Of a DNA stretch of 64,000 bases, positions 53,201 to 61,249 are shown piece by piece. The stretch comes from Paenibacillus_AB sp036577625 (GTDB lineage: Bacteria > Bacillota > Bacilli > Paenibacillales > NBRC-103111). Positions within the stretch are counted from its first letter, which is position 1. Each line of letters starts with the position of its first letter. The position numbers and the translations under genes were made by a program. The stretch spans positions 124,001 to 188,000 of the forward strand of contig NZ_JARBDC010000075.1 in the NCBI RefSeq assembly GCF_036577625.1. The letters are read 5' to 3'. The notes beneath the pieces were generated by a model, which was not told the origin of the DNA, did not search any database, and saw only the letters and a list, made by a program, of their open reading frames with translations.

Positions 53201-54041
53201 CATGCTCAAATACTATCGGGCGGTTACGTATGCGGCAAAGGCCGTTAACGATTCGGTCACCTACACGATCACCGTCCCTTCCGCCGGAAATTACGATTTG
53301 CGGCTCGGCTTCGTCAAGACCCCGTCGGCGGGCACGATCAAGGTTGAGCTCGACGGCGCGACGCTTGGCACCGGCCTCGATTTGTACGACGTCTACTATG
53401 ATCCGAGCGAGTCGAGCTACCTGAACCGTACGCTTACCGCGGGTACGCATACGCTGAAGCTGACGGCGACCGGCAAAAACGCGTCCAGCGCCGGCTACGC
53501 GATTTCGCTCGACTATGTCCGACTGACCCCGGCCGGGACGGTCATCGCCAAAGCGGCGCCTTATCCGGTCACCACGGCGACCAACGGACCGGCGACCGGT
53601 CTCGTCGTCACTTTGACCGGTGCGGCCGATCAAGTATTCGTCAACCCGACGAACGCCGCCGTCACGACCGCGAGCAACCTGACGATCAGCTGCGCGGCTA
53701 CGCAATGCCTGTCCCGCAAGCTTGCGGGCGGCGGCTACGATCGCTATGCGGCCGTCAACGCCTCGGCGACCGGCACGGTGCTGTCCGACGGCTCGCAGGT
53801 GCTCGTCAGCATGACGGCCGGCGGAGGCGCTGCGCTCGGCAAGACGTCGGCGACCCAATGGACCGGGACGGTGACCCTGACGGCCGCCGGTTCGCCGCAG
53901 CTGTACGTCCCCTCCGTTTCGGCGGTGAAGGTCGACGGCGTAACGCTTGCGGCGGGGCAATACGCGTACAACGCCGCGACCAAGCTGCTGACGATCAACA
54001 GCATGACGGCGGCAACGCATCAAGTGGAGATTACGCTGTAA
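50262..54041 (+). CDS. Secreted heparinase II/III-like polysaccharide lyase with carbohydrate-binding modules
   Basis: A 1259-residue exported protein. A signal segment (about 11-33) is followed by two CBM4/9-like domains (about 40-195 and 200-350; NGGFETGSPPANW and NPSFESTDGSNMPADW), a catalytic alpha-toroid plus beta-sandwich region (about 360-970) and a CBM35-like module (about 985-1090). The heparinase II/III signature is NYGHNHQDDNSF followed by GEWLLTDPGYFD. The last ~160 residues form a further beta domain. It probably cleaves uronate-containing polysaccharides by beta-elimination. GTG start with GGGAGG at 8 nt. A strong terminator follows. Confidence 0.85.
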   Translation: MSIFKPVKHRYKRFWFASALVLALLVPVLLYPLPGKAGDASKVTIANGGFETGSPPANWSVFGGAWGTQQTISTARSIDGTKSLKINDTTSATAYGMVSDRMAAHPYSVYEAYASVYAESGSGQVYLEFWDSTNTRIGVQFAVTTATGAWEYVKVSGQAPAGTATVSVMMYSSKANVGAAYFDAVSIRRIDEVGSVPNPSFESTDGSNMPADWTPYAAGTYAVSADFAHSGTKSLKIVDGSASAGYGMRSAKLPASAGSAYEATGWVRNISGAGQLYLEFWQSTVGNASDTRVGVRFIGSTTTGSWEKLTVSGVAPANTDYLVVMAYTPVSSTTTAYFDDFSVRQTYAAPATAFTPIVTGHPRLYFTAADVPGLRAKALDTSPNPYGESYASIWSKVQAQADSYLGETSFSVNYAGGITVTYPLPPVQPIPHENPSTYTSGHYPFWTAVGSQIQVRLETLSLAYVVTNNPVYGQKARDYALSLADWDVWSDPAYPCLGGGSGFSCLDSSYITRGVATVYDMVYDLLTPAEREKLLDAMYEKGIRLMKKDLETFVDQNIYYAVSGAMATAAVVGLGERDSYDSYLNQAYQIHLNYLNTLNTSGKSEGFLYTGVGLNSIFAADDFIRRVTGVDDAFSHPFISDRLSKWLVYFNGPQGTGNANFSDSDTAGNIATPALILASNGDGLAGWYAKEQLSDSANWGRFVYLSNAGAITAPDAAGLPLSAQFQDIGYQAFRTGWGEHDELLAFYSDNSNYGHNHQDDNSFILNAGGEWLLTDPGYFDNSSPATTAMTTGSIGHNVMLVNGSGQTVKTGGGTVGFFTSPVFELGVGDATGSYATTPDVSQWKRRLINVKPDYHLIVDNVALASAGTPEMLFHTDKGGTFTSDGTPLAIGSTLPASFLIEKARASASVQLLRPTGSTRLYTQYSGAEKYGTWGSVKPSSPVASESFVTLIRTTVDRQGIIEGETLLPAAASGGSPNYAGMLKYYRAVTYAAKAVNDSVTYTITVPSAGNYDLRLGFVKTPSAGTIKVELDGATLGTGLDLYDVYYDPSESSYLNRTLTAGTHTLKLTATGKNASSAGYAISLDYVRLTPAGTVIAKAAPYPVTTATNGPATGLVVTLTGAADQVFVNPTNAAVTTASNLTISCAATQCLSRKLAGGGYDRYAAVNASATGTVLSDGSQVLVSMTAGGGAALGKTSATQWTGTVTLTAAGSPQLYVPSVSAVKVDGVTLAAGQYAYNAATKLLTINSMTAATHQVEITL

Positions 54042-54064
54042 GCGCGACTTATAGCTATGAAGCG

Positions 54065-54096
54065 AGCGGCTGTTCTTCGGGACTGCCGCTTTTTTT
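54065..54096 (+). terminator. Intrinsic terminator of the heparinase-like gene
   Basis: AGCGGC(T)GT pairs with AC(T)GCCGCT between 54065 and 54090, followed by a run of T residues. Confidence 0.9.
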
Positions 54097-54174
54097 GATC
54101 ATAAAGCGAATGTTTCTTTACCGGGAATAAGTTTCCGCTAATACACGAATGTGCATCATCGAAGTGCTTCGATT

Positions 54175-54357
54175 AACTGGAAAACCTCCAGTTCCCTCGC
54201 TCTCCTATAGGCGTCGTTTCGAAATAACTGGAAAAGCTCCAGGTAAAATGGCGTCGATTCGGCGAAAAGCGCGGTTTGGACGAATGTAGCGGGACGTTTT
54301 CCCGTTGTTTTGCCCGGATACGGGAAACGACCGAAAATAACGGGAACATTTCCATTC
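54175..54357. repeat. Dispersed four-palindrome repeat, copy 2
   Basis: Palindromic 19-mers start at 54175 (AACTGGAAAACCTCCAGTT, perfect), 54226, 54288 and 54339. The spacings 51, 62 and 51 bp are identical to copy 1 at 37167-37349, 17.0 kb away. The 3' flank is also alike: CGTTTCCGCTCC in copy 1, CGTTTCCCGCTCC in copy 2. No coding potential. Confidence 0.75.
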
Positions 54358-54477
54358 CGTTTCCCGCTCCGCTGCCGTTTCGGCGTGCAAAAAGGTCGGT
54401 TAAAGGAATTGGAATGGATATGACGAATTTGTGAATGGTCCGTTTTAATTTTAGCACGCGTAGAAAAAGGAGATCAA

Positions 54478-55038
54478 ATGCTCATTCTAAGAAATCGATT
54501 TAATGGATTACTTCTGCTCGGCGAGGCTTTTGCCGCTGCTTGGAGACCTGGCGATGCATTTGCTGCCGAAGTTGCAACAAGCGGATGGACAGATATCGCG
54601 GCAGGCGGCCGAATCAGCTTAGCCGTTAAGCATGACGGATCGGTTTGGGCTTGGGGAGAAACAAATCGGTCAGGGGCTTTTGGGAACGGCGAAATGTCCT
54701 CGGAGAACCCGATGATACCGGTCCAAGTTTCAGGCCTACGGAATGTTGCGATGATTGCGGCCGGGGCGGATCATGCGCTGCCATGGGAACTAGCATCGAG
54801 TGGGTGGAATCGATTTCAACCCTAGTAGCGAGAAAGGAAGACACTACTATACAGTTGACCATAGGGCAGCTCGAAGCATTGGTAAATAAGGAGACGGTCA
54901 TCCTGGATAGCCCCTATCATCCGAAATGGCAATACCTTAGTTCCGTTAAGATTTATCAGTGAGTCTCTCGGTGCGCATGTATCCTGGGAAGACGAGTCCA
55001 AAACCGTCAAGATTACAACGGATACGACGAGGCTCTGA
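54478..55038 (+). pseudogene. Remnant of an RCC1-repeat / stalk-domain (copper amine oxidase N-like) secreted protein
   Basis: It starts with a good AAAAAGGAG and ATG, a signal-like N-terminus, and an RCC1-type repeat (SLAVKHDGSVWAWGE). The frame stops at 54825 after ADHAL, where the next RCC1 repeats should follow. A second frame then encodes TTIQLTIGQLEALVNKETVILDSP, the start of a stalk/copper-amine-oxidase N-like domain. Near 54912-54920 a further 1-nt shift moves the rest (IRNGNTLVPLRFISESLGA, ending TVKITTDTTRL) to a third frame. Intact relatives usually have several RCC1 repeats, so a deletion plus frameshifts is likely. Confidence 0.8.
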
Positions 55039-55158
55039 AGATCCAAAGGGTGCCCGTCGGCCGACAACCGGTTTTGCGGGTCCAAAAAGCGACAATCGGC
55101 TTGACTAATGAAATAGCGTGTAGTAAAATAAAACCAATTTTCTCCAAGGAGAGATTTT

Positions 55159-55300
55159 GATGTCTGCGGTCGTTCTTAACTAATGAAATTCCATATTTGA
55201 AGTTTTCGACAGTCCCAAGGGCCAGCTGCTGAAACAGCATGGTTCGTTTTGCAACGGGCTTGCGAAGACTTCGGAATTAGTTAAGAACAGCGGACATAAT
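55159..55300. mobile_element. MITE-like element or insertion-sequence remnant
   Basis: About 140 bp bounded by inverted ends: GTTCTTAACTAAT (55172-55184) is the exact complement of 55276-55288, and similarity extends outward (TGTCTGCGGTC against the complement of CAGCGGACA). No transposase ORF is inside. It lies beside a pseudogene in a decayed stretch. It could also be a solo end of a larger element. Confidence 0.5.
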
Positions 55301-55332
55301 CAAAGCCTAAGGGCTGCCTATCGATTCACCCA

Positions 55333-55368
55333 ATCCGTGCTGCGTTCGGCTCGGATTTTTGTTTTTTT
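55333..55368 (+). terminator. Intrinsic terminator, first of a tandem pair upstream of the bpsA-like gene
   Basis: ATCCG(T)GC pairs with GC(T)CGGAT (55333-55356), followed by TTTTTGTTTTTTT. No functional gene ends here. Confidence 0.7.
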
Positions 55369-55395
55369 GCGGTGTTTTTTAGGCGGCTGCCAAAC

Positions 55396-55433
55396 AAGGG
55401 CAGGGATGACGTATGTTCATTCCTGCCCTTTTT
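55396..55433 (+). terminator. Intrinsic terminator, second of a tandem pair
   Basis: AAGGGCAGG (55396-55404) pairs with CCTGCCCTT (55422-55430), followed by TTTGTATTTT. It ends about 40 bp before the bpsA-like start codon, so it either ends read-through from the pseudogene region or acts as an attenuator. Confidence 0.8.
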
Positions 55434-55472
55434 GTATTTTCATTGCCGGAGCGAACGCATAGGAGGGTATAA

Positions 55473-56684
55473 GTGAAAACGTACATCGAACAAGCAAGTG
55501 AGAAGGTCCGGTTACAGGAAGGGAAGCAGGCTATCGAGCAGCTGCTTCTCGAGTGCTATCTGAACCCGGGGATTTCCACGAAAGAGTTGGCGCGCAGCAC
55601 GCTGCTGCCTACTCCGGTAGCCGCCGCCATCAAACGGGAATTCATACAAGCAGGGGCGCTGGTGCAGGACCGCGGAGTCCGCTGCACGCCGGACGGGTCG
55701 GCCTGGATCGAGCGGGAATGGGGGTATCGCGGGTTGAATCGTTCGCTTTATCGCGATTTGCGCCATGATACCGGATGGGCTGAGGCGCTCAAAGATACGT
55801 TAACCGTACTGGAGGGTCTGTTTTCGCTGCGACCGACTGTCGACGTTCGGATCGATCAGTCGAAATGTACGCCGGAAACAAGCCTGCGTCGCGCCATCCT
55901 TTGTCTGAAGCAGCATGCGTTGATCGGAAAAAACATTGTATGCGTCGGCGATGACGACCTGGTGAGCGTGTCCATAGGACTGCTCCTGCAGCGGCTGTTT
56001 CCGGCGGGCGGTCATACCGCTACGCATGTGCAGGTTTTGGATATTGACGAACGATTTTTGCATTATATCGAATCGATTGCCGCGGAGCGGGGACTGCCGA
56101 TTCGATGCCGGCGGTTGGACGTAAGGCAGCCGCTGCCGGACAACCTTCACGGGCGGTACGATTGTGTTTTCACCGATCCTCCCTACACGCTTCAGGGGAT
56201 GAACCTGTTCGTATCGCGCGGGATTCAGGCATTGAAACGGGAAAAGGGACTGCCTGTCTTTCTGTCCTTCGCCCATAAATCGCCTGCGTTCATGTTGGCC
56301 ATGCAGCGGGATTTTGTCCGGATGGGGCTGACGGTCAGCGCGAATTTTCCGCAGTTCAATGCTTACGAAGGCGCGGAAATGATCGCCAACCGGAGCCAGA
56401 TGTTTATTTTGCGGACAACGGATCAGACGAGGCCGGAATACCCCGGGAACTTCACGGACGCCTTGTACACGGGCGAAGTGAAGCAAACGCTGCGCACGTA
56501 TCGCTGCAAGCGGTGCTCCGGAGATGTAGAAGTCGGCATAACGGGGACGGTTGCGACCATCGAGCAGCTGAAAAACGAAGGCTGCGATCGCTGCGGCCAC
56601 GATACGTTTGAGATGGTGGGCAAAAAAACGATAGCTCCGGGAAGGAACGACGAGGATAACGGTGCGGCAGACGGAAGCGCCTGA
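55473..56684 (+). CDS. bpsA: Branched-polyamine synthase (BpsA, N4-bis(aminopropyl)spermidine synthase-like)
   Basis: A 403-residue protein of the DUF43/BpsA aminopropyltransferase family, which in hyperthermophiles adds two aminopropyl groups from decarboxylated SAM to spermidine. The N-terminal ~85 residues form a winged-helix-like domain (GISTKELARSTLLPTPVAAAIK). The Rossmann core has the GDDDL motif (VCVGDDDLVS), LDIDERFL and the catalytic-loop motif TDPPYTLQGM. The C-terminus adds a zinc ribbon with two CxxC pairs (CKRCSG, CDRCGH). AGGAGG precedes the start. No SAM decarboxylase or spermidine synthase is adjacent. Finding it in a probable mesophile is notable, although homologues occur in some Bacilli. 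Confidence 0.85.
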   Translation: MKTYIEQASEKVRLQEGKQAIEQLLLECYLNPGISTKELARSTLLPTPVAAAIKREFIQAGALVQDRGVRCTPDGSAWIEREWGYRGLNRSLYRDLRHDTGWAEALKDTLTVLEGLFSLRPTVDVRIDQSKCTPETSLRRAILCLKQHALIGKNIVCVGDDDLVSVSIGLLLQRLFPAGGHTATHVQVLDIDERFLHYIESIAAERGLPIRCRRLDVRQPLPDNLHGRYDCVFTDPPYTLQGMNLFVSRGIQALKREKGLPVFLSFAHKSPAFMLAMQRDFVRMGLTVSANFPQFNAYEGAEMIANRSQMFILRTTDQTRPEYPGNFTDALYTGEVKQTLRTYRCKRCSGDVEVGITGTVATIEQLKNEGCDRCGHDTFEMVGKKTIAPGRNDEDNGAADGSA

Positions 56685-56766
56685 TTGTGACCGTAAGTTT
56701 GTCGGAGAACAGGGCCTGAACGATCGACCGATCGTCAGGGACCCGTTCCTCCCCATGCTTCGACAG

Positions 56767-57693
56767 TCAACCAAGCGCATCGGAGTTTGCGACCGAATCG
56801 CGAAGCTCCCGAACGTCCAGAACCGGCGGCCGTCCGTACATGCGGGCATATTCCCGGCTAAACTGGGAGGGGCTCTCGTAGCCTACGCGGAAGGCCGCCT
56901 CGGAGGCTTGCACGGCTTCCGCCAGCATCAAGCGCCGGGCTTGCTGCAAGCGCACCGTTTTCTGGTATTGCAGCGGGCTCATCGCCGTGACGCGCTTGAA
57001 ATGTTTATGAAACGCCGACGCGCTCATGTTTACGGACTTGGCAAGCTGCTCGATCGCAAGCGGCCGGTCGTATTGCCGATTAATCGATTGGATCGCTCTG
57101 GCGATGTTATGGGCATGGCTGCCGATTATCGCGAAGTGATGGAGGAGCGCGCCTTGTTCGCTCTGAAGCACTCGATATAAAATTTCGCGAATCACGAGCG
57201 GCGCCAAAACCGGAACGTCCTCGGGCGCGTCGAGCAATTGCATGAGCCGCACGATGGCTTCGAGTAATGCGGGAGACGTTCGGTTCACGGCGATGCCGCG
57301 GCAGCCTTCCGCGGGAACGCGAACGGGGCGGTTCATCTCTTTCATAATGTCCAGGATGACGTCGGCGTCGAAGCTCAGTTTCAAGCTTAAATACGGGATC
57401 TCGGGCGAAGCTTCGACGATTTTGCCGACGATCGGCAATTCGACGGAAGTGACGAGGTAAGTCGAAGGATCGTATCGGAAGGTTTCGTCGGCCAGTGCGG
57501 CCGTTTTCGCCCCTTGCGCCACGACGCAAATGGACGGCTTGTATATCGATTCCAGCGGTTCCGACAGCTGCGCGGTATGCATCAGCGTCAACGAAGCCAC
57601 GGCCGTCCGATGCGTGCCGTTCGACGGAGCGTGACGGCGTATCAAGAGCGCCAGTTGCCGCAGCGCTTGCTCCATGCGCAAAGATTCGTCCAT
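56767..57693 (-). CDS. AraC-family regulator (AraC_N type)
   Basis: A 308-residue regulator with an AraC_N ligand domain (about 25-180; YKPSICVVAQGAKTAALAD, VTSVELPIVGKI) and C-terminal helix-turn-helix pair (LAIEQLAKSVNMSASAFHKHFK; ASEAAFRVGYESPSQFSREYARMYGRPP). This subfamily commonly controls an adjacent oxidoreductase; the SDR gene at 57877 is divergent. GAACAGGTATGTTC (57767-57780) in the shared intergenic region is a possible operator. Confidence 0.88.
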   Translation of the reverse strand: MDESLRMEQALRQLALLIRRHAPSNGTHRTAVASLTLMHTAQLSEPLESIYKPSICVVAQGAKTAALADETFRYDPSTYLVTSVELPIVGKIVEASPEIPYLSLKLSFDADVILDIMKEMNRPVRVPAEGCRGIAVNRTSPALLEAIVRLMQLLDAPEDVPVLAPLVIREILYRVLQSEQGALLHHFAIIGSHAHNIARAIQSINRQYDRPLAIEQLAKSVNMSASAFHKHFKRVTAMSPLQYQKTVRLQQARRLMLAEAVQASEAAFRVGYESPSQFSREYARMYGRPPVLDVRELRDSVANSDALG

Positions 57694-57876
57694 GTTCTTG
57701 AATTCCTTTCCGGTACGGCGTCATTTATTTTATCATAGCGGGATCGAAGAGAATTAGGCAAGGATTGAACAGGTATGTTCTAACGCGTACGTCCGAACGT
57801 GGGCTATAATGAATGAGCGAGGTCGAACGAAGCGGATAACCGAACGGCCAAAAACGACATAAAGGAGAGAGCGGAA

Positions 57877-58614
57877 ATGAGTTTAAACGGAAAAGTGGCG
57901 ATCGTCACCGGGGCGTCGCGGGGAATCGGACGGCAAGCGGCCATTCAATTGGCGCAAATCGGAGCAAAGGTGGTCGTCAATTATTCCTCGAATCCGGGAA
58001 AAGCGGACGAGGTAGTCGAGACGATTGTGCAAAACGGCGGCGAAGCGACCGCCATCCGCGCCGACGTAAGCAAGGTGAGCGACGTCGAAGCGTTATTCTC
58101 GGAGACGCTCGAGCGTTTCGGGCGCGTGGACATTCTGGTCAATAATGCCGCCATTATGGAATGCACGGCTATCGCGGACGTGACGGAGGAGATGTTTGAC
58201 CGGCAATTCGCCGTGAACGTGAAAGGAACTTATTTCGCTTGCCAACAAGCGATGAAGCATATGTCGCAAGGCGGGACGATCATCAACTTCTCGACCTCCG
58301 TGTCGGGCGCGATGCTCCCGACGTACAGCGTCTATGCCGCGACGAAAGGCGCGGTCGAGCAGTTGACCCGCCAATTGGCAAAGGAATTCGGTCCGAAGGA
58401 CATCATGATCAACTGCATCGCGCCCGGGCAAGTGTCGACCGAGTTGTTTTTGACCGGCAAATCGGAGGAGCTGATCGATTCGTACCGCCGAATGAACGCG
58501 TTCGGACGGCTCGGCGAACCGGAGGACATCGCGAATGCGATCGAGCTGCTCGTCGGCGACAAAGCCCGCTGGATCACGGGCCAGACGATTCGCGTAAACG
58601 GCGGGTTCAACTGA
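57877..58614 (+). CDS. Short-chain dehydrogenase/reductase
   Basis: A 245-residue classical SDR. Cofactor motif TGASRGIG, structural NNAA and the catalytic S...YAATK are intact, and the C-terminal WITGQTIRVNGGFN is typical of the FabG-like group. A TATAAT (57805-57810) lies 67 bp upstream without a recognisable -35, in keeping with activation by the divergent AraC-type protein. Substrate unknown. Confidence 0.92.
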   Translation: MSLNGKVAIVTGASRGIGRQAAIQLAQIGAKVVVNYSSNPGKADEVVETIVQNGGEATAIRADVSKVSDVEALFSETLERFGRVDILVNNAAIMECTAIADVTEEMFDRQFAVNVKGTYFACQQAMKHMSQGGTIINFSTSVSGAMLPTYSVYAATKGAVEQLTRQLAKEFGPKDIMINCIAPGQVSTELFLTGKSEELIDSYRRMNAFGRLGEPEDIANAIELLVGDKARWITGQTIRVNGGFN

Positions 58615-58685
58615 ATATGGCGGATTTGCGGCATAGCGGAACAAACTTCCAAACATAAACGTTTAATGAAGCAAGGAGGTGTGCG

Positions 58686-58995
58686 ATGAAAGCATTTTTG
58701 TACGTTGGAATCGCCTTAATCCTGAGCTTTCCGCTGTTTGGTTGTCGTTCAAATTCAGCCGATATCGAACCGGGAATTGACGGATCCCGGACAATCCGAT
58801 GCTAAGAAGGTTGCCGTTCTCCCCAGCCATAAACCCGATGGCGCAAATTTATCCGAAGCGGAAGCGATTCGAAAGGCTTTGACCCTACAAGGGAATAATG
58901 GAATACCGGTTATCAAAACGGCAAAATACGATACGAAGTCCGATGTCTGGACGATTCGCATCAAACAAAGGGACACGAATCCAACGTTCAAGTAG
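58686..58995 (+). pseudogene. Small lipoprotein gene split by a frameshift
   Basis: AAGGAGG stands before an ATG at 58686 that opens a lipoprotein signal (LSFPLFGC, lipobox Cys at residue 20). This frame stops at 58805. A second frame, open from 58738, continues with a sensible protein (DAKKVAVLPSHKP, SEAEAIRKALTLQG, TAKYDTKSDVWTIRIKQ) to 58995. One net base change between about 58745 and 58800 would join them into a lipoprotein of about 100 residues. It is either a recent pseudogene or a sequencing error. Confidence 0.75.
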
Positions 58996-59027
58996 AGGAT
59001 AAATAAGATCGAACGAACTATTGCGGA

Positions 59028-59462
59028 CTAGCCGGCCAAAAGGATCGCCGCAACAAAGACGATCTGCAGCATCGTTCGGGGAAGCAGATTCGGTACGGGT
59101 CGTCCGGCGATCGTCAATCGTTCCCGGGCTGCCTTCACGTTGGCGGGAAACATGGCGACAAGCAGAAGAGCCAGCGCCACGGAGGCCGCTTGGGAAGTGG
59201 CCGGAAACCAAATGCCGACGGCCCCGGCTATTTCCAGCAGCCCGGTGATCGTCACGATCCGATCCGGCCCGGGAAAGCCGGCCGGCACCATGCGGATCAG
59301 GTCCGAACGTCGGCGTCCCCAATGCGCGGATGCGGCGACGAGCATCATGACGGCGACCGCCCCCCGCAGCGGGGGATGCCAGCCTTCGAAATACGCGACG
59401 CCGAGCAGGCCGAGGCCCTTGAACATCAGAAAAGCCGCGATCAGCGCATAAAGCGGAATCAT
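59028..59462 (-). CDS. DoxX-family membrane protein
   Basis: A 144-residue four-helix membrane protein. The pattern VTITGLLEIAGAVGIWFP, VALALLLVAMFPANVKAA is typical of DoxX/SURF4-like proteins, linked to redox or thiol stress. GGAGGG precedes the ATG. It lies 30 bp downstream of the TetR gene and is probably co-transcribed and autoregulated with it. Confidence 0.85.
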   Translation of the reverse strand: MIPLYALIAAFLMFKGLGLLGVAYFEGWHPPLRGAVAVMMLVAASAHWGRRRSDLIRMVPAGFPGPDRIVTITGLLEIAGAVGIWFPATSQAASVALALLLVAMFPANVKAARERLTIAGRPVPNLLPRTMLQIVFVAAILLAG

Positions 59463-59492
59463 ATGAATCCCTCCGGTCGATTTGCTTCCCGC

Positions 59493-60092
59493 TTAACGGG
59501 GATTGAGCTTATCGGCGATAAACGACGCCAGATCGTCCCCGGATAGAACCGCCTTCGCATCCGGGATGGAGGCGCGAACGCGAAGGCCGAATGTAAGCAG
59601 CACGAACAGCTCCGCCGTCGTCTCCGCATCGACCGCCACCGGTATTCGGCCGTGCCGCTGCCCCGTTTCGATCCACGTCCGGGATAACGCGACGGATCGC
59701 TCGTAGTATCGCTTCAGCGCCGCCGCGACAACCGGATCGTCTTCTTTGCCAAGCAAATACGTCAGCACTTTGTTCGTCACGTCATGAGCCTGCCCGTAAG
59801 CGACGATGCTTTCCCTGATCACCTTCATGGGCTCCTCGAACGTCCGCCGGCCTTGCTCGATTTCTTGCATGAAGCGCGCGTTCGTCTCCTCAAGCCGTTC
59901 ATCCAGGAGCCGGACAAAAATCTCGTCCTTGCTTTTCACATAGTGAAAAATCGCGCCTTTGGACAAGCCCGACCGGTTCATGATGTCCTGCATCGTTACG
60001 GAAGGGCAGCCTTTCTCCAGCACCAAATCCCTCGTCGTCTCGATCAGCAGCCGTATGGTTTGCCGCCTGCGTTGTTCCTGTTTCACGGCCAT
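59493..60092 (-). CDS. TetR-family transcriptional repressor
   Basis: A 199-residue repressor with an N-terminal helix-turn-helix (VTMQDIMNRSGLSKGAIFHYVKSKDEIFVRLLDE) and a variable ligand-binding C-terminus. The ATG abuts AAGGGGG, so the GTG two codons later may be the true start. ACCGACCATCGGT (60131-60143) upstream is a probable autoregulatory operator. The DoxX gene downstream is the likely target. Confidence 0.9.
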   Translation of the reverse strand: MAVKQEQRRRQTIRLLIETTRDLVLEKGCPSVTMQDIMNRSGLSKGAIFHYVKSKDEIFVRLLDERLEETNARFMQEIEQGRRTFEEPMKVIRESIVAYGQAHDVTNKVLTYLLGKEDDPVVAAALKRYYERSVALSRTWIETGQRHGRIPVAVDAETTAELFVLLTFGLRVRASIPDAKAVLSGDDLASFIADKLNPR

Positions 60093-60130
60093 CCCCCTTT
60101 TCGTTGAGCTTCCTTGTTTCCATTATATAT

Positions 60131-60143
60131 ACCGACCATCGGT
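60131..60143. promoter_or_regulatory. TetR-type operator
   Basis: ACCGA-CCA-TCGGT is a perfect inverted repeat about 40 bp upstream of the TetR start, next to an AT-rich TATATA element. This half-site is common for TetR/AcrR regulators of Bacilli. Confidence 0.6.
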
Positions 60144-60231
60144 TTGTAAATAATAGATGGCAGGCATCCTCAAAAAGAAGCAGCGGCGCCGGACCTCGTC
60201 GCAGTTCGCCGCCCTTCTTTTATAAGCCGCT

Positions 60232-61203
60232 TCACCGTTTCGGCAGCTCGATGAAAAACGTGAACAGACCGTCGCTGTGGGCGAGGCCGAGCACGCCGCC
60301 GTGCAGCTCGACGATGCTGCGCGCGATCGACAGGCCGAGTCCGGCGCCCGGCTGAAACGACGGGTCGAAGCGGGAAGGCTCGGCTTTGTAAAACCGCTCG
60401 AACAGCAGCCGCTCCTGCTCTTTCGCGATCGGCCGGCCGCGGTTTTCCACGGAGAGCCGCAGGCGGTCGTCCCGCTCGAACAGCCGGACCGTCACGTCGC
60501 CGGGCTTGAGCGAAAATTTGAGCGCGTTCATAAGCAAGTTGTCGAGCGCACGCACGAACTGCTCGACGTCGACACGGGCGTACGCGGGATCGGATTCCGC
60601 GATGAGCCGCACCGTCAGCGACTGCTCCTCGGCGATCGGCTCGAATTCGATGATAAGCTGCTCGAGCAGGCCGGCCAGGTTGACGTCGCGAAACGCGAAG
60701 CGAGAGGCGCCGCTCGTCAGGCGCGTATACTCGAACAGGTCGTCGATCAGTTTTTTCAGCTGCTGCGTTTTGTTGTACGTGTTCTGGATGTACCGCTTGT
60801 GCTCTTCGAGATTGGCGTAATCGTCGTTTTTGAGCAAATTCAAATAGCCGATCATGCTCGTCAGCGGCGTGCGCAAGTCGTGGGAGACGTTCGTGATCAG
60901 CTCCATCTTCGATTTCTCCAGCTCGCGCTCCTTGGCCATAATGGTTTGGAGCTGCGCGGCCATGTAGTTGATGTTTCGGGCGACGCTGCCGAGCTCGTCC
61001 TGACGGTCCGGCGGAACCCGGTAGTCCAGATTGCCTTTGGCGATCCGCATAAGCCCGTCGGAGAGCGTGCGAATGTACGCCACGGTGCTGTGCATGAACA
61101 GCGAGAACATGATGAAAAACATAACGACGAACAGCCAAAAATGATTCCAGACGGAAGAGATGGCCGTTGCCAGAAAAAAGCTGATCGTAATGGACCACAT
61201 CAT
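60232..61203 (-). CDS. Sensor histidine kinase
   Basis: A 323-residue membrane kinase from the chosen ATG. Two transmembrane helices (within about 1-55) with almost no external loop are followed by a HAMP domain, then the H-box VSHDLRTPLTSMIGYL (phosphorylated His) and an ATPase domain with N-box (LDNLLMNALKFS), F-box region and GAGLGLSIARSIVELHGG. The start is uncertain: an in-frame GTG at 61326 would overlap the response regulator by 77 nt and add basic residues. The tiny sensor loop suggests it senses within the membrane, as for bacitracin-type intramembrane kinases. Confidence 0.88.
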   Translation of the reverse strand: MMWSITISFFLATAISSVWNHFWLFVVMFFIMFSLFMHSTVAYIRTLSDGLMRIAKGNLDYRVPPDRQDELGSVARNINYMAAQLQTIMAKERELEKSKMELITNVSHDLRTPLTSMIGYLNLLKNDDYANLEEHKRYIQNTYNKTQQLKKLIDDLFEYTRLTSGASRFAFRDVNLAGLLEQLIIEFEPIAEEQSLTVRLIAESDPAYARVDVEQFVRALDNLLMNALKFSLKPGDVTVRLFERDDRLRLSVENRGRPIAKEQERLLFERFYKAEPSRFDPSFQPGAGLGLSIARSIVELHGGVLGLAHSDGLFTFFIELPKR

Positions 61204-61249
61204 TCGGCCGCGAATGCTTCTCTTCCAATGGACGAAAGACCACGTCGCC

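Noticed and set aside
57767..57780. LexA box GAACAGGTATGTTC upstream of the SDR gene
   Set aside because: The half-sites are separated by six bases instead of four; it may be an operator for the divergent AraC protein but not a LexA site.
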